Assembly (NCBI RefSeq): GCF_014836545.1
Contig: NZ_JACSQS010000009.1
Coordinates: 66,120-130,119 of the forward strand
Source of the DNA: Stenotrophomonas lacuserhaii
GTDB taxonomy: Bacteria; Pseudomonadota; Gammaproteobacteria; Xanthomonadales; Xanthomonadaceae
Reading direction: 5' to 3'
DNA length: 64,000 bases
Shown: in pieces, positions 22,093 through 29,221 of the stretch
How positions within the stretch are numbered: position 1 is the first letter of the stretch
How the letters are laid out: each line of letters starts with the position of its first letter
Notes under the pieces: model-generated
Seen by the model: the letters and a program-made list of their open reading frames with translations, nothing else
Databases searched by the model: none
What the model was told of the DNA's origin: nothing
Made by a program: the position numbers and the translations under genes

Positions 22093-22133
22093 ACCGACCT
22101 GGCCGCCTCTGGTGGCTGCGGGCCCGCGCCATC

Positions 22134-22139
22134 TAGGCT
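22134..22139 (+). promoter_or_regulatory. -10-like hexamer before the ATPase gene
   Basis: TAGGCT sits 6 nt before the ATG at 22146. Position fits the leaderless pattern; the hexamer itself is a weak -10. Confidence 0.35.
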
Positions 22140-22145
22140 GCAGGC

Positions 22146-23441
22146 ATGCAGATCGCCCGGCTGGGCGTCGACGGGGTTGCCACGTTGCATGTAGAAGCCA
22201 TCCGCATCCAGCACCTGCGTGCCTTCAGCGACGCACGGATCGACTTCGCGGCGGACGCTGGTCCTGGCGAGGCCGCGGCACTTTCCAACATCCATGTGCT
22301 GCTCGGCGGCAACGGTACGGGCAAATCCACCGTTCTGCGCGCCATTGCGTTGGGCATACTGGCGCCGGTGATCGAGCGCGATCCCACGCTGGAGCGCGCC
22401 GCCTGGGTACGCAGGGCGCCACGCACCGGCGCAGGCAGGAACCAGATGGCTGCCGACTTCGCTACGATCGACATCGACCTGCGGCTGCACGGCCAGGACC
22501 TGCTGCGATGCGCCGGGAAGCCTCCCCGCATGCTGCCGATGCAGGTGCGGATCGAACGTGTCGGCGACCTCGACCTGATCGACTGGTATCGCCCGCAGGA
22601 TCACGTACTGGCACGTGAGCTGCGCCTGATCCAGCAGGTGCGCGAGCCCAGTGCATTCTTCCTAGTGGCTTACGGCGCCTCGCGCTGGGTCGATCACGCG
22701 CAGGGAGGGACGAGCACGGCATCGATGCCGCTGCCGGCACGGCGACGGCAGCGCGTGGCCAGCCTGTTCGACAACCGCGGCCTGCTGCCGCTGGCCGCCT
22801 GGTTGCCTGCGTTCTCGCTGCACAATCCCGGCCGTTACCGGCAGGTGGTCAGCTTGATGGATCGCCTGCTACCGGCGGGCTGCCGGCTGGCGGCGGCCCC
22901 TCCCGGTGAGGCCACCCGGTTCGATATGGAGGGCATCGTGCTTCCGTTCGAAGGCTTGTCCGACGGCTACCAGGCCTATGTGGGCTGGATCGGCGACCTG
23001 CTCCATCAACTGTGCATGGGTGCACCTTCCGGGCGCAGGCTGGTGGACAACCAGGGCGTGGTGCTGGTCGATGAGATCGACCTGCACCTGCATCCGGCAT
23101 GGCAGCGTGCGCTGCTGTCCACCCTGTCGCAGGCGCTGCCGAACCTGCAGTTCATCGTGACCACCCACAGTCCCCTGGTGATTGGTGCACTGCAGCCGGA
23201 AAACCTGATCGTGCTCGATCACACCGACGCTGCGGGCACCTGCTGCCGCCGCCTGCCCGAGCGGGTGCATGGGCGCAGTGCCGACCAGGTGCTGCTCAGC
23301 CCCTACTTCGGCCTCGCCAGCACCCGGCCGACAGCCGTGGGCGATGCGCTGGAGCGGCTGCGGCGGGCCAGCCAGGACGGCGATCCCGCTGCAGCGGCTG
23401 CGTATCTGCAACTGCTGTCATCGGGTGAGGACCCGGCATGA
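22146..23441 (+). CDS. AAA/ABC-type ATPase, PtuA-like (Septu defence candidate)
   Basis: A 431-residue ATPase of the AAA_21/SMC-like class. Walker A is GGNGTGKST at 54-62, an ABC-signature-like LSDGYQ lies at 271-276, Walker B is VVLVDEID at 305-312 and the switch His is in VTTHSP (His341). There is no membrane segment, and the coiled coil between the halves is short. The gene overlaps an HNH nuclease gene by 4 nt. In Septu the ATPase PtuA assembles into oligomers that hold the HNH nuclease PtuB and restrain it until phage infection. Assignment to Septu rests on architecture and coupling, not on database comparison. Unlike retron Ec78, no reverse transcriptase or msr/msd is near. Confidence 0.8.
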   Translation: MQIARLGVDGVATLHVEAIRIQHLRAFSDARIDFAADAGPGEAAALSNIHVLLGGNGTGKSTVLRAIALGILAPVIERDPTLERAAWVRRAPRTGAGRNQMAADFATIDIDLRLHGQDLLRCAGKPPRMLPMQVRIERVGDLDLIDWYRPQDHVLARELRLIQQVREPSAFFLVAYGASRWVDHAQGGTSTASMPLPARRRQRVASLFDNRGLLPLAAWLPAFSLHNPGRYRQVVSLMDRLLPAGCRLAAAPPGEATRFDMEGIVLPFEGLSDGYQAYVGWIGDLLHQLCMGAPSGRRLVDNQGVVLVDEIDLHLHPAWQRALLSTLSQALPNLQFIVTTHSPLVIGALQPENLIVLDHTDAAGTCCRRLPERVHGRSADQVLLSPYFGLASTRPTAVGDALERLRRASQDGDPAAAAAYLQLLSSGEDPA

Positions 23442-24313
23442 TCCGCATTCCCGTGGCCGAGGCCGAACTGCTTGCCCTTGTCGCCGCCCATGACCGGCGC
23501 TGGCTGGACAAGGCGCGGCAACGCACCGCCGAGTACCGAGGCCAGGGTCACTACGTCGAAGGCAGTGAGTTCTGGGGCGACATCAAGCAGGTCTACATCG
23601 AACTCCAGCATGAAAAATGCGCCTACTGCGAAAGCCGGCTCGCGGGCCGCGCGCTGGCCAGCAAGGTCCACGAAGTCGAGCACTTCCGGCCCAAATCGAG
23701 AGTGGGCGCGTGGCCGCCCGCCACCGGCAAGGGGGCCGTCGGCTTCATTCCGCCGTGTTCGGTCGGCAGGCCGAGCACACGCGGGTATTACCTGCTTGCC
23801 TACCATCCCCTGAACTATGTCATCGCCTGCACACGCTGCAATTCGACGTTGAAGGCAGACAGCTTCCCGGTGCGTGGCAGGCGCCGCACGCGCGCGTCCA
23901 CGCCGCAGTCGGCACAGGCTGAAGATCCGCTGCTGGTCTATCCGCTCGGCACCCTGGACACCGATCCGGCACGGATCATCCGCTTTGACGGTGTGCTGGC
24001 CGTGCCGCGCCGCAAGCGCGGCCGCGACCACGAGCGTGCACGGGTGACCATCGAATTCTTCCAGCTAAACCACCAGGACCTCACCAGCCGGCGCGCGCGC
24101 TTGCTGGGTGCGCTCTGGCTTGCGCTGCGCACCCTGCAGTTGCCGGGAGTGCCGGATGACCTGCGGCAGCTGCAGCGGCAGTCGATCGAGCAGGCGCAGT
24201 CCGATCGGGCTGAGTTCGCCGCCTGTGCGCGCGACTTCGTCGCGCTTCATGGGTCTGATCGGAAACGCGCGGACGCGCTCGGTGGCATGGCACTGCGGTT
24301 GGTGGCCGGCTGA
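23438..24313 (+). CDS. HNH endonuclease, PtuB-like (Septu defence candidate)
   Basis: A 291-residue protein with an HNH (beta-beta-alpha metal) core. A first CxxC pair (CAYC, 61-64) is followed by EHFRPK (Glu81-His82), then CTRCN (131-135) with the second Cys pair and Asn. This is the layout of the PtuB-type HNH family: zinc knuckle, catalytic His, then structural zinc. The C-terminal about 130 residues are Arg/Gln-rich helices. It probably nicks or cleaves DNA once released by the upstream ATPase. The 3' end overlaps the convergent glycosyltransferase gene by 67 bp. Confidence 0.8.
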   Translation: MIRIPVAEAELLALVAAHDRRWLDKARQRTAEYRGQGHYVEGSEFWGDIKQVYIELQHEKCAYCESRLAGRALASKVHEVEHFRPKSRVGAWPPATGKGAVGFIPPCSVGRPSTRGYYLLAYHPLNYVIACTRCNSTLKADSFPVRGRRRTRASTPQSAQAEDPLLVYPLGTLDTDPARIIRFDGVLAVPRRKRGRDHERARVTIEFFQLNHQDLTSRRARLLGALWLALRTLQLPGVPDDLRQLQRQSIEQAQSDRAEFAACARDFVALHGSDRKRADALGGMALRLVAG

Positions 24314-25524
24314 CCGAGCAGCTGTCCCACAGCCGCCACCCCGGCGGCCACCCCGTCTTCCGTCGCCATCCGCCGACCCAGCGCCGTCGCACGCGCACGC
24401 ACGTCCGGATGTTCGGCAACGGCCAGTGCCGCGGACAATCGCTGGCTGTCCAGCCGCCGCGGCGAAAGGGCCGGCGGTGCCACGCCGAGCCGATGCAGGC
24501 GGTCGGCCCAGAAGAACTGATCGGCCGCGAACGGCATCACCATCGAGGGCACGCCGGCGCGGCAGGCCGAGTGCGTGGTGCCGCTGCCGCCATGGTGGAT
24601 GACCAGCGAGGTGAGCGGGAACAAGGCTTCATGCGGCACCGCCCCCACCACATGCACGTTGCCGGGAAGGGCCAGTGCCGGCGTGCCGGACCATCCGGGC
24701 GACAACAGAACGCGGCGTCCGTCGAGCATGCGCAGCAGGGGCGACAGCACCGCGTCGCGGTCGAATCCGGTCATGCTGCCGAAGCCCACATAGACCGGTG
24801 GCGGGCCGGCATCCAGGAATGCCTGCAGGGCAGGCGGTGGCGACCAGCCGGGGCTGTCGGGCAGCCGCCACTGGCCGCACACCCGATGGTCGGCCGGCCA
24901 GTCCGCGGGCGTGGCGACCAGGCTTGGCGACACGCCATACAACATCGGCGCATCGATCCACGGCGTGGTGGCCGGTGGCAGGCCCAGCACGGCGCGCCGG
25001 GCCTGGTTGATCGGCGCGCGAAACTGCTGCCAGATCAATCGGGTCACCAGCCGGTGGCTGAGCCGGTTCAGGGGGGGCGGCGTCCAGCCGGGCGGCAGGA
25101 ACGGCGAGGGAAAGGCGCGGGTCGGGGTGATCGGGATCATCCCGGTACCGATCACCGGAATGCCGTGGCGCTCGGCCACGCTGAGGCCGACGAAGGCGGC
25201 CAGCCCGCCGGCCAGCAGCGCCTCGCAGCCTGACGCCGCCTGGTCGGTCTGGCGCATCCAGTCGGACACATGCCGCCTTGCCATCCGTGCCAGCCCGCTG
25301 CTGGCGGCCCGTGGGCTGTTGCCGCGCGACAACAGCGCCACCACTTCTTCGTGGATGTCGCCCTGCAGGGCGGCGTGCGGCACGTCCAGCGCCCGCGCGC
25401 TGCCCAGCGTGCCGCCGTCGGCGAGCAGCAGCACCTGGTGCCCGGCGTCGATCAGCCCGCGGCAGAGTAGGGTCAGCGGGCGGGTGTCGCCTTCGGTGCC
25501 GTAGGTCAGTGCCAGGAGTCTCAT
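24247..25524 (-). CDS. UDP-glycosyltransferase-like protein (GT1, MGT type)
   Basis: A 425-residue GT-B glycosyltransferase. The N-terminal acceptor domain starts MRLLALTYGTEGDTRP. The C-terminal donor domain has VYVGFGSM and an IHHGGSGTTHSACRAGVP motif, the bacterial counterpart of the UGT/PSPG signature. Close relatives modify lipids, flavonoids, macrolides or sterols; the acceptor here is unknown. The ATG at 25524 has TACACA 6 nt upstream and begins exactly at the domain. Its 3' end runs 67 bp into the HNH gene, so the two transcripts are convergent and overlapping. Confidence 0.85.
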   Translation of the reverse strand: MRLLALTYGTEGDTRPLTLLCRGLIDAGHQVLLLADGGTLGSARALDVPHAALQGDIHEEVVALLSRGNSPRAASSGLARMARRHVSDWMRQTDQAASGCEALLAGGLAAFVGLSVAERHGIPVIGTGMIPITPTRAFPSPFLPPGWTPPPLNRLSHRLVTRLIWQQFRAPINQARRAVLGLPPATTPWIDAPMLYGVSPSLVATPADWPADHRVCGQWRLPDSPGWSPPPALQAFLDAGPPPVYVGFGSMTGFDRDAVLSPLLRMLDGRRVLLSPGWSGTPALALPGNVHVVGAVPHEALFPLTSLVIHHGGSGTTHSACRAGVPSMVMPFAADQFFWADRLHRLGVAPPALSPRRLDSQRLSAALAVAEHPDVRARATALGRRMATEDGVAAGVAAVGQLLGQPATNRSAMPPSASARFRSDP

Positions 25525-25530
25525 GTGCCC

Positions 25531-25536
25531 TGTGTA
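25531..25536 (-). promoter_or_regulatory. -10-like hexamer, leaderless start of the glycosyltransferase
   Basis: On the minus strand TACACA ends 6 nt before the ATG at 25524. Confidence 0.35.
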
Positions 25537-25586
25537 GCAGGGACCGGGCGAGGGCTCCGTAAACCGGCTCACGCTGCCGGGCAGGC

Positions 25587-25615
25587 TTGCAGGTTTCCCC
25601 GGTTCGCGGCATAAT
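25587..25615 (+). promoter_or_regulatory. Sigma-70-type promoter of rpmB-rpmG
   Basis: TTGCAG (25587-25592) and CATAAT (25610-25615) are separated by exactly 17 bp. The predicted start near 25622 gives a leader of about 210 nt before rpmB. That leader (25622-25834) contains no gene that I can see. It is unusually long for a ribosomal-protein operon and could hold a regulatory structure. Confidence 0.65.
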
Positions 25616-25834
25616 TCGCGGCTCGCTGTGTCCGGTCAACCCCGGATGGCGGTGCCGGGAATACGTCCTCCGGTGCGCCTAGGACAGCGTAACCCTTTGA
25701 TTCTCTTGACGTGTGGTGGGCAACCATCGAGGCCGCCGTCGCCCGGGCTACGGGCTGACAACATGTGCGGATCCTTCCGCAGAAGCTCGGCCTTCCCTGG
25801 CCGGACTTTCAATACAAACTTATCGAGGTGCGCA

Positions 25835-26071
25835 ATGTCCCGCGTATGCCAAGTTTCCGGCAAGCGAGTGCAGACGGGTAACAACGTCTCGCACGCAAAC
25901 AACAAGACCCGTCGTCGTTTCCTGCCCAACCTGCATGAGCGCCGCTTCTGGGTCGCCAGCGAAAACCGCTGGGTCAAGCTTCGTGTTTCCGCGCATGCAC
26001 TGCGCACCATCGACAAGAACGGCATCGACTCCGTTCTGGCTGAGCTGCGTTCGCGCGGCGAAAAGGTCTGA
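25835..26071 (+). CDS. rpmB: 50S ribosomal protein L28
   Basis: A 78-residue protein beginning [20 protein letters not shown], the diagnostic L28 start, with the basic [18 protein letters not shown] block next. Length is standard. GAGG lies 6 nt before the ATG, making this an ordinary leadered gene in contrast to the many leaderless-looking ones nearby. rpmG follows after 10 bp. L28 is assembled late into the large subunit. Confidence 0.98.
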   Translation: MSRVCQVSGKRVQTGNNVSHANNKTRRRFLPNLHERRFWVASENRWVKLRVSAHALRTIDKNGIDSVLAELRSRGEKV

Positions 26072-26081
26072 GGAGTAAATC

Positions 26082-26246
26082 ATGGCAGGCAAGCGCGACA
26101 AGATCCGTCTGATTTCGACGGCCGGTACCGGCCACTTCTACACGACGGACAAGAACAAGAAGAACACCCCCGGGAAGATGGAATTCCTGAAGTACGATCC
26201 GGTCGTGCGCAAGCATGTCCCGTACAAGGAAGGCAAGATCAAGTAA
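26082..26246 (+). CDS. rpmG: 50S ribosomal protein L33
   Basis: A 54-residue L33. It has the typical [10 protein letters not shown] start, [13 protein letters not shown] middle and [14 protein letters not shown] end. It lacks the two CxxC pairs, so it is the zinc-independent (C-) form. GAGGAG sits 7-12 nt before the ATG. A terminator with a long T run follows 33 bp after the stop and closes the rpmB-rpmG operon. Confidence 0.98.
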   Translation: MAGKRDKIRLISTAGTGHFYTTDKNKKNTPGKMEFLKYDPVVRKHVPYKEGKIK

Positions 26247-26279
26247 TCCACCAGGATGCTTGAGCTTCCCGAATGAAGA

Positions 26280-26306
26280 AACCCGCCGCGAGGCGGGTTT
26301 TTTTTT
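26280..26306 (+). terminator. Rho-independent terminator of rpmB-rpmG
   Basis: AACCCGCC (26280-26287) pairs with GGCGGGTT (26292-26299) around GCGA. Nine T's in total follow the GC stem. Confidence 0.95.
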
Positions 26307-26358
26307 GGCCGTGGCCCAGCCCGTGGCAGAATGCGGCTTCCTCCGGGCGGGTGGCGCG

Positions 26359-27777
26359 ATGCTCTTCGAGTGGATGCTGGGCTCATGGCTGCTGCTGCTG
26401 GACTGGCTGATCCGGCTGGCTGCGCTGTTGTGGATACCCACCCGCACCACGCCAGGCGCTGCACGCAGCTGGCTGTTGCTGGTCGGCTTCGTGCCGTTGC
26501 TGGGCCTGCCGCTGTACCTGCTGTTCGGCCATCCGTGGCTGTCGGCCGAGCGCCTGCGCCGCCAGGCTGAAGCCTCGCAGGTGATCCGCGAAGAACAGGC
26601 GCTGCAGGCGGCCCTGCGCTGGCAGCCGGACGCGGACACCACCGTCGCCGAAATGGTGCCACTGGTGGAGCGGCAGGGCGATTTCATGCCTGTGCACGGC
26701 AATGCACTGGACCTGCTGACCGGTTACGAGGACTCGCTGGCCCACCTGATCGACGACATCGACCAGGCCGAAGAGCGCGTCCACCTGCTGTATTACCTGA
26801 TGTTCGACGATGCGGTGGGCGAGGCCATCGTGGAGGCGCTGCAGCGTGCCGCCGCGCGCGGCGTGCACTGCCGCCTGCTGCTGGATGCAGTAGGCGCGAA
26901 GCGTGGACTGCGGGCCTACCGCAAGCGCCTGATGGCGCGCGATATCGATGTCCGCGCGATGCTGCCCGGTGGATTGCGCTGGCGCCGCAGTGGGCGCATG
27001 GACCTGCGCAACCACCGCAAGATCGCCGTCATCGACAACAAGGTCGGCTATATCGGCTCGCAGAACCTGGCCGATGCCGGCTTCGTGCGCGGCCGGCCGA
27101 ACCGCGAGCTGGTGGCGCGGGTGCGCGGCCCCGCCGTGGCCCATCTGGAAGCGGTGTTCGCCAGCGACTGGTACATGGAAACCGGCCAGCGGCTGGAGGT
27201 GATGGCCGATGTGCCGGTGTGCAGCGAGGACGTGGCCACCCAGCTGCTGCCCAGTGGCCCGGCCTACCCCTTCAGCAACGCGCGCGACGCGGTCAACGCG
27301 TTGATCCACCTGGCGCGCCGGCGCATCGTGCTGGTCACCCCGTACTTCGTGCCCGACGAAGCCACCTTGAGCGCGCTGCGCATTGCTGCCCTGTCCGGGG
27401 TGGATGTGCAGCTGATCGTATCGGCCACCAGCAATGCTCGGCTGACCGCGTGGGCGCAGGAAGCCTACTACGATGAACTGCTGCGCAGCGGCGTGCGCAT
27501 CGCGCTGTACGAGCCCCATTTCCTGCACGCCAAACACCTCAGCGTGGACGAGGACATCGCCCTGTTGGGATCGATCAACCTGGACATCCGTTCGTTCGCG
27601 CTGAATGCCGAGGTCGGCCTGCTCTGCTATGACCGGAAGATCGTGCGCCAGCTGCTGGATATCGAGGACGATTACCTGCGCAACTCGCGGCCGTTGGAGC
27701 TTTCACAGTGGCGCAAGCGCGCCACCTGGCGGCGCAGCCGCGAAGGCATCGCGCGGCTGGCCGATGCGCTGATGTAA
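26359..27777 (+). CDS. cls: Cardiolipin synthase (phospholipase D family)
   Basis: A 472-residue protein with two N-terminal transmembrane helices (about 5-25 and 36-55) and two PLD domains. The HKD motifs are His219-x-Lys221-x4-Asp226 (NHRKIAVID) and His390-x-Lys392-x4-Asp397 (HAKHLSVD). It condenses two phosphatidylglycerols to cardiolipin and glycerol in the inner membrane. Length and helix layout fit ClsA rather than the soluble ClsB/ClsC types. The ATG at 26359 starts the first helix; the frame is open upstream through the rpmG terminator, which excludes earlier starts. Confidence 0.92.
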   Translation: MLFEWMLGSWLLLLDWLIRLAALLWIPTRTTPGAARSWLLLVGFVPLLGLPLYLLFGHPWLSAERLRRQAEASQVIREEQALQAALRWQPDADTTVAEMVPLVERQGDFMPVHGNALDLLTGYEDSLAHLIDDIDQAEERVHLLYYLMFDDAVGEAIVEALQRAAARGVHCRLLLDAVGAKRGLRAYRKRLMARDIDVRAMLPGGLRWRRSGRMDLRNHRKIAVIDNKVGYIGSQNLADAGFVRGRPNRELVARVRGPAVAHLEAVFASDWYMETGQRLEVMADVPVCSEDVATQLLPSGPAYPFSNARDAVNALIHLARRRIVLVTPYFVPDEATLSALRIAALSGVDVQLIVSATSNARLTAWAQEAYYDELLRSGVRIALYEPHFLHAKHLSVDEDIALLGSINLDIRSFALNAEVGLLCYDRKIVRQLLDIEDDYLRNSRPLELSQWRKRATWRRSREGIARLADALM

Positions 27778-27799
27778 GGCGCTGGCCGACGCATCCGCC

Positions 27800-27805
27800 T
27801 ACAAT
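27800..27805 (+). promoter_or_regulatory. -10-like hexamer, leaderless start of the FAD protein
   Basis: TACAAT lies 6 nt before the ATG at 27812, with no Shine-Dalgarno. Confidence 0.6.
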
Positions 27806-27811
27806 CAACGC

Positions 27812-29212
27812 ATGAACGATACAGCGACTCCGCACCGCATCGACCTGGCCATCATCGGCGGCGGCGCCGCCGGTGCGCTGACCGCCCTGCACCTGCTGCG
27901 CCACGCAACGACCCCGCTGAAGGTCCAGCTGTTCGAGCCGGCCTCGACCCTGGCCGAGGGCATCGCTTATGCCACGCCGGCACCGCAGCACCTGCTCAAC
28001 GTGCCGGCCGGGCGGATGAGCGCGCTGCCCGACCAGCCCGCCGATTTCACCGCCTACCTGCGCCAGGTCGACGCCTTCCCGCAGGATGATGATGCGACGT
28101 TGGCGGGCCGCTTCGTGCCGCGTCGGCATTACGCGGCGTATCTGCGCCAGCGCCTGGCCGAGGCGGAGCAGGCCAGCAGCGCGCAGCTGCAGGTGGTCGC
28201 GCAGGCGGTGCTGTCGCTGCGCCGGCACGAAGGCGCGGCGCGGCTGGAACTGGCCGACGGCACCGTCGTCGATGCCCGCCAGGTGGTGCTGGCCTGCGGC
28301 AACAGCGTGCGGCCGATTCCGCTGGCTGGCGCCGATGCCCTGCCGCACGAGTCGATCGCCGAGGCCTGGGATTACGATGGGGTGCGCCTGCTGGCGGGTG
28401 ACCAGGCGATCGGCATCATCGGCTCCGGGCTGAGCATGGTGGACAGCGTGGTGGCATTGTTCGCGGCTGGCCAGACCGGCGTGCTGCACGTGTTTTCGCG
28501 TCACGCGCTGATGCCGTTGCCGCATGCCCACGGCGCGCCCGCCACGTATGATCCACAACCGCTGCTGGCGATGGGCTTGCGCGCGCGCCTGCGCACGCTG
28601 CGTCGGCATGCCCGTGAGGCGGCTACGCACGGCATTCCCTGGCAGAGCGTGATGGAACGCATCCGCCCGCTGGGCAAGGCACTGTGGCAGACCCTCGATG
28701 AGGCTGACCAGCGGCGCTTCCTGCGCCACGCGGTACGGCACTGGGATGTACACCGGCACCGAATCGCTGAAGAGGTCCATGTGCAGCTGCGCGATGCGCT
28801 GGCTGATGGCCGCCTGCAGTTGCATCGTGTGCGCCTGCAGGGTGTCGTGGAAACGGACACGGGCCTGCGCCTGACCGCCTTGTCGCACGGCGCAGCGGTG
28901 CAGTGGGACCTCGGCGCACTGGTCAACGCCACCGGCGTGGAGACGCGTGCGGAGGGCCTGCGCAATCCCTTGCTGAGGCAGCTGCTGGCTGAAGGCATCG
29001 CGCGCCCGGGGCCGCATGGCCTGGGCCTGGACAGCGAGGCCGCAGGTGACCGGCTGATCGATGCCGACGGCACCGCGCATGGCGCCATCGGCGTGTTGGG
29101 CAGCCTGCGCATCGGCACGCTGTGGGAGAGCCTGGCCGTGCCTGAACTGCGTCAGCAGGCCGAAGATGCGGCGCGCCACGCGGTGCGGCAGCTCGAAGCA
29201 GCGATGCCGTAA
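27812..29212 (+). CDS. FAD/NAD(P)-binding oxidoreductase (NAD_binding_9 type)
   Basis: A 466-residue flavoprotein. The first dinucleotide fold has AIIGGGAAG near residue 14, a GIAYATPAPQHLLNVPAGRMS block near 50 (typical of this family), an ATG-like VLACGN strand, and a second Rossmann motif IGIIGSGLSMVDS near 205. The family is annotated as FAD-NAD(P)-binding protein and resembles L-lysine/ornithine monooxygenase-type folds, but no substrate is known. The stop lies 9 bp before uvrD, whose own -10-like element overlaps this gene's end, so it probably does not drive uvrD alone. Confidence 0.8.
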   Translation: MNDTATPHRIDLAIIGGGAAGALTALHLLRHATTPLKVQLFEPASTLAEGIAYATPAPQHLLNVPAGRMSALPDQPADFTAYLRQVDAFPQDDDATLAGRFVPRRHYAAYLRQRLAEAEQASSAQLQVVAQAVLSLRRHEGAARLELADGTVVDARQVVLACGNSVRPIPLAGADALPHESIAEAWDYDGVRLLAGDQAIGIIGSGLSMVDSVVALFAAGQTGVLHVFSRHALMPLPHAHGAPATYDPQPLLAMGLRARLRTLRRHAREAATHGIPWQSVMERIRPLGKALWQTLDEADQRRFLRHAVRHWDVHRHRIAEEVHVQLRDALADGRLQLHRVRLQGVVETDTGLRLTALSHGAAVQWDLGALVNATGVETRAEGLRNPLLRQLLAEGIARPGPHGLGLDSEAAGDRLIDADGTAHGAIGVLGSLRIGTLWESLAVPELRQQAEDAARHAVRQLEAAMP

Positions 29213-29215
29213 AAT
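29210..29215 (+). promoter_or_regulatory. -10-like hexamer, leaderless start of uvrD
   Basis: TAAAAT, overlapping the stop codon of the preceding gene, ends 6 nt before the uvrD ATG at 29222. Confidence 0.55.
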
Positions 29216-29221
29216 GGGGGC

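Noticed and set aside
22146..24313. Retron (Ec78-type) interpretation of the ATPase/HNH pair
   Set aside because: No reverse transcriptase gene and no msr/msd-like hairpin structure lies within several kb.
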